Of a stretch of DNA of 64,000 nt, positions 1-8,911 are shown piece after piece. The notes beneath the pieces are model-generated. The model was given only the letters and a program-made list of their open reading frames with translations, was not told the DNA's origin and searched no databases. The number at the start of each line of letters is the position of its first letter. Position 1 is the first letter of the stretch. The stretch covers positions 186,001-250,000 of the forward strand of contig NZ_CAGY01000001.1 of the NCBI RefSeq assembly GCF_000308055.1, read 5' to 3'. The position numbers and the translations under genes are program-made. The DNA is from Actinomyces sp. ph3. Its GTDB lineage: Bacteria; Actinomycetota; Actinomycetes; Actinomycetales; Actinomycetaceae.

Positions 1-2054
1 CAGCCTTGGACTTGGTCGCATCCCTTGATGAAGACACCGTCAACTTTGTTCCCAACTACGACAATCAATTCATGCAGCCGGAGGTCCTCCCTGCCGGTTT
101 CCCTCAGCTTCTCGTCAATGGCGCTTCAGGTATCGCTGTGGGTATGGCAACGAATATCGCACCCCACAATCTTTCAGAGACAATTGCAGCAGCGCAGTAT
201 CTTCTCAAGCATCCCGATGCTTCCGTTGCTGACCTCATGCGTTATGTACCCGGCCCAGACTTACCAGAAGGCGGCGTAATCGTTGGCCTTGAGGGGATCA
301 AGGATGCCTACGAAACTGGCCGCGGCGCGTTCAAGACTCGCGCAAAGGTTCAGGTTGAACGTGTCACCGCACGAAAGATGGGCCTTGTCGTCACTGAGCT
401 GCCCTATATGGTCGGACCCGAGAAGGTCATTGAGAAGATCAAAGAAAATGTTTCTGCAGGTCGTTTGAAGGGAATTTCGGCAGTACAGAACCTCACCGAC
501 CGCATTCACGGCCTGCGCTTGGTCATCGAGATCAAAAACGGCTTCAACCCCGAAGCAGTACTCCAACAGCTCTATGCTCGCACCCCTTTAGAAGATTCCT
601 TCTCGATCAACGCAGTTGCATTGGTTGATGGCCAACCAAGGACGCTGGGGCTCAAAGATATGCTCCGAGTTTTCCTTGACCATCGAATCGATGTCACGAC
701 TCGTCGGTGCAACTTCCGCCTTGGAAAGTGTCGTGATCGCATGCATCTGGTTGAGGGCTTGCTCATTGCGGTTCTCGATATCGATGACGTTATTGCCATC
801 ATCCGTTCTTCCGATGACGTCGAAACCGCCCGCGAACGCCTCCAGACTGCTTTCGATCTCTCTGAAGTCCAGGCAAACCACATTCTTGAATTGCGCCTGC
901 GTCGACTCACAAAGTTCTCTCGTATCGAACTCGAAACTGAACGCGATGAGCTCAATGCAAAGATCGCAGAGTTGGAAGAGATCTTGGCCTCTCAAGATCG
1001 TCTCTACGCGCTCATCAGCCAGGAACTTTCAGAAGTTGCAGCACGCTTGGGAACGCCTCGTCGGACCCTTCTTCTTTCAGCAACCGGCACCCAGGTTGAC
1101 CAAGCGCAGCCCGGCGCAGCACTCGCTGCGATCCCAGCTGCAACTGGAAAAGCGACGACAATGTCGCTCGAAGTTCCCGATGATCCGTGTGTTGTTGTCC
1201 TCTCAGCGGCAGGATCGCTCGCCAGAGTAGAAGGTGCAGATCCAATCGAAGCTGGCCCTCGCGCATCGCACGATGGAATCCGCGCACAGCTTTCGACCTC
1301 CGCTCGTTCGCAGATCGCAGTCGTCACCTCCGATGGCCTTGCACACCGCATTGACGTCGTTGATCTTCCTGCGCTTCCGCGCTTTGAAACTGGATTGTCC
1401 TTCGCGGCTGCAACTCCCAGTGCTCTGCTCATCCATACCGATGCGCCTGCAGTCGGTCTGCTTGATCCCGAAGCAGATACCGTCATGGCAATGGGTACAC
1501 GTATGGGCGTCGTCAAGCGATTGAAGCCCGATGTACTTCAGCGCGATGAATGGGAAGTTATTTCACTTGAAAAGGGAGATGAACTGGTTGGATTCGGCCC
1601 CAGCAGCGACACCTCCGACCTTGTTTTCATCACCTCCGACGCTCAGCTTCTTCGCACTCCGGCCGAGAAGGTCCGCCCACAGGGACGCACGGCCTCGGGA
1701 ATGGCAGGGATGAAGCTTTCAGATGAGGCGAACGTGCTGGGCTTCTGGTCGGTGAGTAGCCCCGACGAGGCCGTGGTCGTTACCGTGGCCGGTGCCGCTG
1801 GAGCGCTCCCGGGGACGGGACAAACAACCGCGAAGGTCACTCCCCTAGCCGCGTACCCCTACAAGGGACGAGGCACCCAAGGTGTACGCGTCCAGCGTTT
1901 CCTTCGTGGAGAGGACCGCTTGGATATCGCCTGGGTTGGGGATAACCCACGCGCAGCCTCGGCCGATGGAACTCCGGTGGAGCTTCCCGCGCTCGACGAG
2001 CGCCGCGACGCCTCGGGAACCCCGATTACGCACGCAATCGCCACTATCGGTTGA
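1..2054 (+). CDS. parC: DNA topoisomerase IV / gyrase-type subunit A, 3' part (5' end outside window)
   Basis: Breakage-reunion subunit of a type II topoisomerase. The reading frame is open from the first base. It begins in the conserved block ending DTVNFVPNYD and LLVNGASGIAVGMATNI, so the catalytic tyrosine and the winged-helix region lie upstream of the window. A coiled-coil segment (about residues 290-350 of the visible part) is followed by a beta-pinwheel C-terminal domain. No canonical GyrA box (QRRGGKG) is seen; the nearest match is YKGRGTQGVRV near the end, which favours the second actinobacterial type II enzyme rather than gyrase proper. The likely partner B subunit is at 28972-31080. 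It converges on the ABC-F gene with only about 30 bases between. Family assignment is firm; gyrase versus topoisomerase IV is inferred. Confidence 0.93.
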   Translation, partial: ALDLVASLDEDTVNFVPNYDNQFMQPEVLPAGFPQLLVNGASGIAVGMATNIAPHNLSETIAAAQYLLKHPDASVADLMRYVPGPDLPEGGVIVGLEGIKDAYETGRGAFKTRAKVQVERVTARKMGLVVTELPYMVGPEKVIEKIKENVSAGRLKGISAVQNLTDRIHGLRLVIEIKNGFNPEAVLQQLYARTPLEDSFSINAVALVDGQPRTLGLKDMLRVFLDHRIDVTTRRCNFRLGKCRDRMHLVEGLLIAVLDIDDVIAIIRSSDDVETARERLQTAFDLSEVQANHILELRLRRLTKFSRIELETERDELNAKIAELEEILASQDRLYALISQELSEVAARLGTPRRTLLLSATGTQVDQAQPGAALAAIPAATGKATTMSLEVPDDPCVVVLSAAGSLARVEGADPIEAGPRASHDGIRAQLSTSARSQIAVVTSDGLAHRIDVVDLPALPRFETGLSFAAATPSALLIHTDAPAVGLLDPEADTVMAMGTRMGVVKRLKPDVLQRDEWEVISLEKGDELVGFGPSSDTSDLVFITSDAQLLRTPAEKVRPQGRTASGMAGMKLSDEANVLGFWSVSSPDEAVVVTVAGAAGALPGTGQTTAKVTPLAAYPYKGRGTQGVRVQRFLRGEDRLDIAWVGDNPRAASADGTPVELPALDERRDASGTPITHAIATIG

Positions 2055-2085
2055 GATAGCGGCCTCGTGTTTGTTCTATCTGGGC

Positions 2086-3696
2086 TTAGGTGAGTGTCAC
2101 CAAGTCCAGATAGGAATCATCCCAAAGATCTTCATCGGCATCGGGAAGAACCAGTACGCGCTCGGGGGCAAGGGCTGTCACTGCACCCGGATCGTGGGTA
2201 ACCAGAACTACGGCACCCTCGTAGGAATGGAGCGCGTGCAAAATTTCTTCACGCGAGGCGGGGTCCAAGTTGTTCGTCGGTTCATCCAAAAGAAGAACGT
2301 TTGCACCCGAGACAACCAAGGTTGCCAGCGCTAGGCGAGTCTTTTCTCCACCCGAAAGTACGTGTGTCGGCTTATCGACGTCATCTCCACTGAATAGGAA
2401 CTGACCCAAGACGTTGCGAACATGCGTATCGTCAAACCCCGGGGCGCTATGAGCCATGTTTTCCTTAACAGTGGCATTCATATCCAAGGTGTCGTGTTCC
2501 TGAGCGTAGTAGCCAAGCTTGAGGCCATGGCCGTCTTCAACAATTCCGCTATCAGGTTCTTCAACGCGGGCAAGTAGGCGAAGAAGAGTTGTTTTACCAG
2601 CACCATTAAGCCCCAGGACGACAACTTTCGAACCGCGGTCGATGGCAAGATCAACACCGGTAAAAACTTCCAAAGAGCCGTAGCTCTTCGACAGCCCCTG
2701 TGCACTCAGCGGCACTTTTCCGCAGGGAAGAGGTTCGGGGAAACGCAGCCGCGCAACCTTTTCTTGGACCTCTTCGCTTCCAACAGAGGCGACCAGCTCT
2801 TCAGCACGGCGAAGCATCTGTTGAGCAGCGACGGCTTTGGTGGCCTTTGCGCGCATTTTTTCACCCTGTGCGCGCAATTGTTCGGCTTTCTTTAGCGCGA
2901 CAGCGCGTTCTTTTCGGCGTCGCCTCTCATCTTCCTCACGCTGTTTGAGGTATGCAGCCCATCCCAAATGATAAATATCGACATGCGCGCGATTAGCGTC
3001 CAGGTAGAACACCTGATTCACAGTGTCACCCAGAAGTTTGACGTCGTGGGAGATCACTAAGACACCGCCGGGGAAAGTCTTGATCCAATCGCGAAGCCAC
3101 AGAATCGAGTCGTGATCAAGGTGGTTTGTCGGTTCGTCAAGCAAAAGGGTATCCGCACCCGAGAAAAGCACGCGAGCAAGTTCAACTCGTCGACGCTGAC
3201 CACCCGACAGTGTTGAGAGAGTCTGTCCCAATACGCGATCATCTAAGCCTAAGGAGTGGGCAATTTGCGCGGCTTCCGCATTCGCCGCCCAACCTCCAGC
3301 CTGAGTAAATTCATGGTCCAGACGAACGTAACGCTCCATGGCTTTTTGCTGGCGTGTACCTTCGGTCGTCGACATTTCGTGTTCGGCACGCTTGATTTTC
3401 TTAATGATCGCGTCAATACCGCGAATCGAAATAATTCGGTCGCGTGCAAGCTGATCGGGATCACCTTCGCGCGGATCTTGGGGAAGATATCCGACCGTTC
3501 CGTTACGTGTAATCGTGCCTTCATATTGGGCAGCGCCGTGGTCTTCTTCTCCGGCCAGAAGCCGCATTGTCGTTGTTTTACCCGCACCATTGCGACCAAC
3601 TAATCCAATGCACATGCCCTTATCAATCCTGAAAGAGACATCTGAAATGAGCTCGCGCGGACCGATCCGCAAGGAAAAGTGAGAAACGTTGATCAC
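2086..3696 (-). CDS. ABC-F family ATP-binding protein
   Basis: A 536-residue protein with two ABC nucleotide-binding domains and no membrane segment, the ABC-F layout (ribosome-associated translation factors, some giving antibiotic resistance). Domain 1 has Walker A GRNGAGKTT near residue 35, signature LSGGQRRRVELAR and Walker B LLLDEPTNHLD. Domain 2 has GLNGAGKTT near residue 360, signature LSGGEKTRLALAT and LLLDEPTNNLD. Between them lies a strongly charged helical linker (about residues 245-310, many K, R and E) that would reach into the ribosomal E site. The short N-terminus before the first Walker A does not look like EttA. It is divergent from the queuosine transporter, with about 90 bases between the two starts. 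The subgroup is not resolved. Confidence 0.9.
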   Translation of the reverse strand: MINVSHFSLRIGPRELISDVSFRIDKGMCIGLVGRNGAGKTTTMRLLAGEEDHGAAQYEGTITRNGTVGYLPQDPREGDPDQLARDRIISIRGIDAIIKKIKRAEHEMSTTEGTRQQKAMERYVRLDHEFTQAGGWAANAEAAQIAHSLGLDDRVLGQTLSTLSGGQRRRVELARVLFSGADTLLLDEPTNHLDHDSILWLRDWIKTFPGGVLVISHDVKLLGDTVNQVFYLDANRAHVDIYHLGWAAYLKQREEDERRRRKERAVALKKAEQLRAQGEKMRAKATKAVAAQQMLRRAEELVASVGSEEVQEKVARLRFPEPLPCGKVPLSAQGLSKSYGSLEVFTGVDLAIDRGSKVVVLGLNGAGKTTLLRLLARVEEPDSGIVEDGHGLKLGYYAQEHDTLDMNATVKENMAHSAPGFDDTHVRNVLGQFLFSGDDVDKPTHVLSGGEKTRLALATLVVSGANVLLLDEPTNNLDPASREEILHALHSYEGAVVLVTHDPGAVTALAPERVLVLPDADEDLWDDSYLDLVTLT

Positions 3697-3789
3697 TCTG
3701 TCATTCTAACGGGGTGCCCAGCGCGCGTGCTCACGCACCAAGCAGGCACAATAGAAGGGTTAACTTACGCGCATAGAAAGTTGAGATTG

Positions 3790-4467
3790 ATGACCGAGCA
3801 CGCCGAACGCAGCGCACAGCCTCGTGTGTACGACATTGTTGCTGTTAGCTTCGTTGCTTTCCTTTTGATTTCGAATATCGCAGCAACGAAAGTCACGGCG
3901 CTTGATGCGGGTCCAATCCATCTGGTTTTCGATGGCGGTGCCGTCCTCTTCCCGCTCACCTACATTCTTGGTGACGTCCTCTCTGAGGTTTATGGCTTTG
4001 CACGGGCGCGTAGGGTCATCATCATGGGCTTCGCCGCGTCTCTCTTGGCTTCGCTGACCTTCTGGGTCGTCCAGTCAATTCCAGCTGGTCCTGGATACGA
4101 GAATCAGGAAGCATTCGTCGCAGTCCTCGGCTTTGTCCCGCGCATCGTTGCCGCATCAATCGGTGGATATTTGGTCGGCCAGCTCATGAACTCGCTCGTT
4201 TTGGTGAAAATCAGGCAGCGTTGGGGTGCCAAGCACCTGTGGGCGCGTCTAATCGGCTCAACCTTGGTTGGTGAAGCTTTCGATACCGTAATTTTCTGCA
4301 CGATCGCTTTTGCGGGCATCATCCCCGGAATGGAATTCGTGAACTACATCGTTACCGGCTATGTCTACAAGGTCGGTATTGAAGTTGTCTTCCTACCCAT
4401 TACCTACCGCGTGATTGCATTGGTGCGCCGCGTCGAGCACCTGAAGAGTGATGAGGTCTTGGCATGA
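3790..4467 (+). CDS. yhhQ: Queuosine precursor transporter (YhhQ/QueT family)
   Basis: A 225-residue integral membrane protein with about six hydrophobic segments. It carries the family hallmark FPLTYILGDVLSEVYGF near residue 55 and a conserved acidic region around GEAFDTVIF. YhhQ proteins import queuine or preQ0/preQ1 for tRNA modification. The ATG at 3790 is chosen because the membrane domain follows closely; an in-frame start at 3679 lies inside the divergent gene. Its last four bases overlap the start of tgt, so the two are translationally coupled and form a salvage unit: import of base, then insertion into tRNA. No de novo queuosine genes are in the window. I looked for a preQ1 riboswitch in 3697-3789 and saw none. 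Confidence 0.9.
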   Translation: MTEHAERSAQPRVYDIVAVSFVAFLLISNIAATKVTALDAGPIHLVFDGGAVLFPLTYILGDVLSEVYGFARARRVIIMGFAASLLASLTFWVVQSIPAGPGYENQEAFVAVLGFVPRIVAASIGGYLVGQLMNSLVLVKIRQRWGAKHLWARLIGSTLVGEAFDTVIFCTIAFAGIIPGMEFVNYIVTGYVYKVGIEVVFLPITYRVIALVRRVEHLKSDEVLA

Positions 4468-5783
4468 GCGCTTCCTCAAATTGGCTCAGTAAACCAGCCG
4501 AGTTCACTGGTCCGTTCCCGACATCAGATCGCGACCGCGGTTTCGATTGCCGAACGCATCTTGACTACGCTTCAGGCTTGGGTCGAACGGGCAGGATTCA
4601 CACCGCGCACGGCACTATTTCAACTCCTGCCTTCATCCCTGTCGGGACAAAAGCGAATGTCAAGGCCCTGACCCCTGAGATGGTGCGTGATCTTGGTGCA
4701 CAGGCTGTACTTGCCAATGCTTACCACCTTTATTTGCAGCCGGGTTCAGACATTGTTGACGAGGCCGGTGGCGTCGGTTCCTTCATGAACTGGGATGGCC
4801 CGACCTACACGGATTCCGGCGGCTTCCAGGTTCTTTCTTTGGGCGCAGGGTTTAAGAAAGTGCTTTCAGCCGAGTTCAGCGGTCAAGCAAGTTTCGATGA
4901 TCCCAAGCTCAATAAGCAGGCTGTCAAAGCTTCACGTGCTGTTGTCGATGAAGAGGGAGTAATTTTCTCTAGCCACATCGATGGTTCGAAGCACCGTTTC
5001 TCCCCCGAAGTCTCGATGAGTATTCAGCACGAATTGGGCTCAGACATCATGTTCGCCTTCGATGAGCTGACCTCACTGCTTCACCCTCGTTTCTATCAAG
5101 AAGAGTCCCTTGAACGTACCCATGAATGGGCCCGTCAGTGTTTGGCGATTCATCAGCGTCTCACCAACGAGCGCGTCGGAAAGCCCTACCAACAGCTCTG
5201 GGGCGTTGTGCAGGGAGCGCAATACGAGGATCTTCGCCGACATGCCGCGCGCACCTTGGCTGAGATGGACGTTAACGGTCAGATCTTCGATGGTTTCGGT
5301 ATTGGCGGCGCACTGCAGAAGGAAAATCTGGGAACAATCGTTTCTTGGGTGAGTTCTGAGCTCCCCGAGGATCGCCCTCGCCACCTTCTGGGGATTTCCG
5401 AACCCGACGATCTTTTCCGTGGCGTCGAGGCCGGCGCAGACACCTTTGATTGCGTGAACCCTTCTCGCGTTGCGCGAAATGCAGCAATCTACTCCCCCGA
5501 CGGTCGTTTCAATATTACAAACGCCCGCTTCAAGCGTGACTTCACTCCCCTGGTCGATGGCTGCGGTTGCTATACCTGCACTCATTACACCCGCGCATAC
5601 GTCCACCACCTGTTTAAGGCGAAGGAAATCTTGGCCTCGACGCTGACAACGATTCATAACGAGTGGTTTACCGTCCGCTTGGTTGATGCCATTCGAGAGT
5701 CCATTGACAACGGCGAATACTCAGCATTTAAAGAGGAAATGCTTGGGCGTTTTTCAGGCGCCACGCGCGCTAACCTACGCTAA
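4464..5783 (+). CDS. tgt: tRNA-guanine transglycosylase
   Basis: A 439-residue enzyme that exchanges guanine 34 of GUN-anticodon tRNAs for a 7-deazaguanine base. Visible are the base-recognition Asp in TYTDSGGFQV (about D117), D200 in FDE, the nucleophile D329 in TFDCVNPSR, and zinc ligands C367, C369, C372 and H398. It is longer than E. coli Tgt (375 residues), with a leader of about 25 residues and an expanded loop at about 128-165. The bacterial pocket motif GGLAVGE is replaced by GGALQKE at 281-287, which covers positions known to decide preQ1 versus queuine. It is coupled to the transporter by an ATGA overlap. Function is secure; which base it uses is open. Confidence 0.95.
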   Translation: MSASSNWLSKPAEFTGPFPTSDRDRGFDCRTHLDYASGLGRTGRIHTAHGTISTPAFIPVGTKANVKALTPEMVRDLGAQAVLANAYHLYLQPGSDIVDEAGGVGSFMNWDGPTYTDSGGFQVLSLGAGFKKVLSAEFSGQASFDDPKLNKQAVKASRAVVDEEGVIFSSHIDGSKHRFSPEVSMSIQHELGSDIMFAFDELTSLLHPRFYQEESLERTHEWARQCLAIHQRLTNERVGKPYQQLWGVVQGAQYEDLRRHAARTLAEMDVNGQIFDGFGIGGALQKENLGTIVSWVSSELPEDRPRHLLGISEPDDLFRGVEAGADTFDCVNPSRVARNAAIYSPDGRFNITNARFKRDFTPLVDGCGCYTCTHYTRAYVHHLFKAKEILASTLTTIHNEWFTVRLVDAIRESIDNGEYSAFKEEMLGRFSGATRANLR

Positions 5784-5814
5784 CGTAAGTAGTAGTTTTC
5801 TACTAGGAGTGGAC

Positions 5815-7617
5815 ATGGTTTCAGACCTCACATTGCAATCCCGCAGGCAGTACGACCCGGGAACGCCACTAGAGGTACCCGTGCCGGATACATCGTTGAT
5901 CACTCTTCTGGAGACCTCCGCGCGGCTCTACCCCGAGCGCATTGCAGTCGACTACTTTGGCGCTACGCTGACTTACGCTCAGCTCTATGCTCAGGTGCTT
6001 CGGGCCGCACAAGTACTCATTGAGACAGGCCTGCGCCGTGGCGATGTCTGTGCCATCTGTCTTCCCAACTGCCCACAGGCATTAGTTGCTTTCTATGCCT
6101 GCATGCGTATTGGTGTCGTCGCTGCCGAGCACAATCCACTGGCACCCGCTGAAGAAATCCACCAGCAACTCGATCGCCACCGCGGGAAAGTTGCAATCGT
6201 TTGGGAAAAATCGGTTGACGCATTTATTCGCGAGGGTGATAAATCGCTGGATACGATTTTCACTGTCGATATCTCAGCCGGGATGCCGCGCTCACAGCGA
6301 ATGCTCTTAAGCCTTCCAATTGAACGAGCACGACAGACCCGCGAACAAATGCGTGCCGCGCGCCCTAAAGATGCCCGTTCATGGGATCAGGCAGTCGCTC
6401 ACGCACGACTGGTTCATCCTGATACTCCCCAAGCAACCGGTGATGATTTAGCGGTCATCCTTCATACCGGTGGCACGAATGGCGTTCCCAAGTCAGTTCC
6501 TCTCACCCACCGCAATATTGGAACAAATGTCAATCAATGCCGCATGTGGGTATGGAAGCTTCACGAAGGTGCTGAAACCTTCTACTCACTATTGCCCTAC
6601 TTCCACGCCTACGGATTGACCTTCTTCATGTGCGCGGCAGTTCATCTTGCTGCCACGCAATTGCTCCTTCCAAAGTTCGACGTCGATTTGGCATTGGAAG
6701 CGCATAAGCGCCGACCTGTAACGTTCTTTGTCGGAGTTCCCCCGATGTTCGAACGCGTAATGACTCGCGCTGCTGAAAAGAACGTCTCTCTGAAGACGAT
6801 CAAGTGGTCGATTTGCGGCGCGATGCCCCTCTCGAAGACCTTGGCTCAGCAATGGGAAGAGGCAACCGATGGGATGATTATCGAGGGATACGGGATGTCC
6901 GAAACCTCTCCCGTTATCGCCGGCTCACCCCTTGCCGATAACCGGTACCACGGCGCTTTAGGAGTCGTATTTCCCTCGACCGATGTCCGCTTGGTCGACC
7001 TTGAAGACCCCAGCATCGATGTTGAAGACGGCACTCCCGGTGAGATCATCGTTAAAGGCCCTCAGGTCTTCAGCGGCTACCTTGATGCCCCCGAAGAGAC
7101 TGCTCGTGTTTTCACTGAAGACGGATGGCTACGTACCGGCGACGTTGCGATCAATAGGGATGGTTTCCTTGTGATGTCCGATCGCAAGAAAGAGCTGATC
7201 CTTTCGGGTGGCTTCAACGTCTACCCCTCACAGGTCGAAGCAGCAATTCGCTCGATGCCCGGCGTCAAGGATGTTGCAGTGGTTGGACTTCCCGCAGGTG
7301 AAGCACGCGAAGAGGTCACCGCAGCGTTGATCTTAGAAGATGACGCGCCGATGATCACTCTTGCACAAGTCCGTGCATGGGCCGAGAAATATGTCTCTCA
7401 CTACGCCCTTCCGCGTCAGATTGCGATCATCACTGACCTCCCCCGAAATCCACTGGGTAAAGTCATGCGCCGCAAGGTCAAGGAACAGCTGCTTGACCCA
7501 GCAAACCGAATGATTGAAAGCGCTCAAAGAGCAATCGGCGAGGCCGCGGCAGCAGTAAGTGAGCGCCTTTCCCCTGGCGATACTGCAACAGAGCAGAAGA
7601 GCGACGAGAATGACTGA
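5815..7617 (+). CDS. AMP-dependent acyl-CoA synthetase (long-chain fatty acid-CoA ligase type)
   Basis: A 600-residue ANL-superfamily ligase that activates a carboxylic acid through an acyl-adenylate and transfers it to CoA. The P-loop is HTGGTNGVPKSV near residue 218 (TGGTTG is more usual). The A5 motif is GYGMSETSP near 358, A7/A8 are WLRTGDVAINRDGFLVMSDRKKE, and the acyl-AMP-forming lysine is in PLGKVMRRK near 547. The ATG at 5815 follows AGGAG at 5804-5808, so earlier in-frame starts inside tgt are rejected. It overlaps the next gene by eight bases. FadD-like, probably long-chain substrate; this is inferred from overall pattern only. Confidence 0.88.
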   Translation: MVSDLTLQSRRQYDPGTPLEVPVPDTSLITLLETSARLYPERIAVDYFGATLTYAQLYAQVLRAAQVLIETGLRRGDVCAICLPNCPQALVAFYACMRIGVVAAEHNPLAPAEEIHQQLDRHRGKVAIVWEKSVDAFIREGDKSLDTIFTVDISAGMPRSQRMLLSLPIERARQTREQMRAARPKDARSWDQAVAHARLVHPDTPQATGDDLAVILHTGGTNGVPKSVPLTHRNIGTNVNQCRMWVWKLHEGAETFYSLLPYFHAYGLTFFMCAAVHLAATQLLLPKFDVDLALEAHKRRPVTFFVGVPPMFERVMTRAAEKNVSLKTIKWSICGAMPLSKTLAQQWEEATDGMIIEGYGMSETSPVIAGSPLADNRYHGALGVVFPSTDVRLVDLEDPSIDVEDGTPGEIIVKGPQVFSGYLDAPEETARVFTEDGWLRTGDVAINRDGFLVMSDRKKELILSGGFNVYPSQVEAAIRSMPGVKDVAVVGLPAGEAREEVTAALILEDDAPMITLAQVRAWAEKYVSHYALPRQIAIITDLPRNPLGKVMRRKVKEQLLDPANRMIESAQRAIGEAAAAVSERLSPGDTATEQKSDEND

Positions 7618-8905
7618 GAAGCCTCAGCGCCAGAGCACGCGCCTGATTCGTCATTCACGGGCGCTTGTCACTTCTCTCTCCCAAGGAGCCCAACGACTGG
7701 GATCGCATACTGCTGCACGTCTCAAGGCGCGCAGCGGAACTCAGGCGACGCCTCGACACCACCAGGCTCCGCCGAGAGTCCAGTGGACCCCGCCTACGCG
7801 CACCCCCTCAAGTAGCCGCCGAGTTCTCAACGGCACGACCCGTAAGCCTCTTGTACCCCGCTGGCTTGCCCAAGCGGGAGTAGGCTCGTGGGCAATTATC
7901 GGCGTCATCATCGTCATTTCTGCAGTGGTTTTCGCAATTGCTCAGGCCACCCCTGTCTTCGTGGCGATCTTTATTGCACTTCTTCTAACCGCAATATTGA
8001 ATCCCCTGACAAATTTCCTCAGCCGCTGGTTGAATCGATGGCTAGCTGTCTTTGCCTCTCTTCTGGCTTTTATCGGCACTTTTGTCGCACTCATGACACT
8101 GGTGATTACCTCGATCGCTGGCCAATGGCCAAACCTTCTTGTCGAGGTCGAAAACGGGCTTGTTAAGGTCTCTGATCTGGTTTCCCATCTCAAACTCCCT
8201 TTCCAAATCCCCATCAACGATCTCACTCATCTGAATGAAACCCTGATGAACCAAGGCAAGCAATTCCTTGCCTCTAATTGGTCGGGATTGCTCAGCGAGA
8301 CTGTGGCGAATGTATCGAGTGCGGCTGTCGTTGCTTCGGTCCTCGTCCTTGCCTTCTTCATCACAATCTTCTTCTTGCACTCCGGCAACCAGATGTGGTC
8401 ATGGTTTGTCGCGCTTCTTCCCTATCACCGGCGAGCGGTGACAAACCGTGCAGCGCAAGCAGGATGGGCAACCTTCTCCGGCTATGCACGTGGAACCATG
8501 CTGGTAGCTGGAACAGATGGTCTATTTGCAGCCATCTTCTTGCAGATACTGGGAGTCCCCGTAGCTCCTGCGCTGGGAATTTTGGTTTTCATCGGTGCCT
8601 TCATTCCGCTTATTGGTGCTCCAACAGCGATGATCCTTGCCATGATCGTTGCTCTCGCAGCCAAGGGCATTGTTACCGCTGCAATTGTTGGTTTGGGTAT
8701 CGCGTTGATTGGCCAGATCGAAGGCCATATTCTTCAACCACTCATCATGGGGCACCAGGTATCCTTGCACCCCGTTGTCGTGGGTATTGGTGTCATGGTG
8801 GGAACCTTCACCGCTGGACTGCTGGGAGCAATCATTGCAATCCCGATCATTTCGGTGATTTGGTCAATCTTCTCTGAACTCTACGTGCCTCGTGAGCGCG
8901 CATAA
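7610..8905 (+). CDS. AI-2E family transporter (PerM-like membrane protein)
   Basis: A 431-residue membrane protein. A basic, Arg/Ser/Thr/Pro-rich N-terminus of about 85 residues is presumably cytoplasmic. It is followed by two hydrophobic segments, a soluble middle with amphipathic helices (about 160-230), and then a cluster of five or more segments with the family patterns GILVFIGAFIPLIGAPTA and GHILQPLIMGHQVSLHPVVVGIGV. Members include exporters of AI-2 and Na+/H+ antiporters, so the substrate is unknown. The ATG at 7610 overlaps the end of the acyl-CoA ligase gene. It converges on dnaE2 with six bases between and no obvious hairpin. Confidence 0.87.
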   Translation: MTEKPQRQSTRLIRHSRALVTSLSQGAQRLGSHTAARLKARSGTQATPRHHQAPPRVQWTPPTRTPSSSRRVLNGTTRKPLVPRWLAQAGVGSWAIIGVIIVISAVVFAIAQATPVFVAIFIALLLTAILNPLTNFLSRWLNRWLAVFASLLAFIGTFVALMTLVITSIAGQWPNLLVEVENGLVKVSDLVSHLKLPFQIPINDLTHLNETLMNQGKQFLASNWSGLLSETVANVSSAAVVASVLVLAFFITIFFLHSGNQMWSWFVALLPYHRRAVTNRAAQAGWATFSGYARGTMLVAGTDGLFAAIFLQILGVPVAPALGILVFIGAFIPLIGAPTAMILAMIVALAAKGIVTAAIVGLGIALIGQIEGHILQPLIMGHQVSLHPVVVGIGVMVGTFTAGLLGAIIAIPIISVIWSIFSELYVPRERA

Positions 8906-8911
8906 CCCCGC

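Noticed and set aside
3697-3789. Possible preQ1 riboswitch ahead of the YhhQ-tgt genes
   Set aside because: No pseudoknot-forming loop or typical A-rich tail could be seen in the leader.
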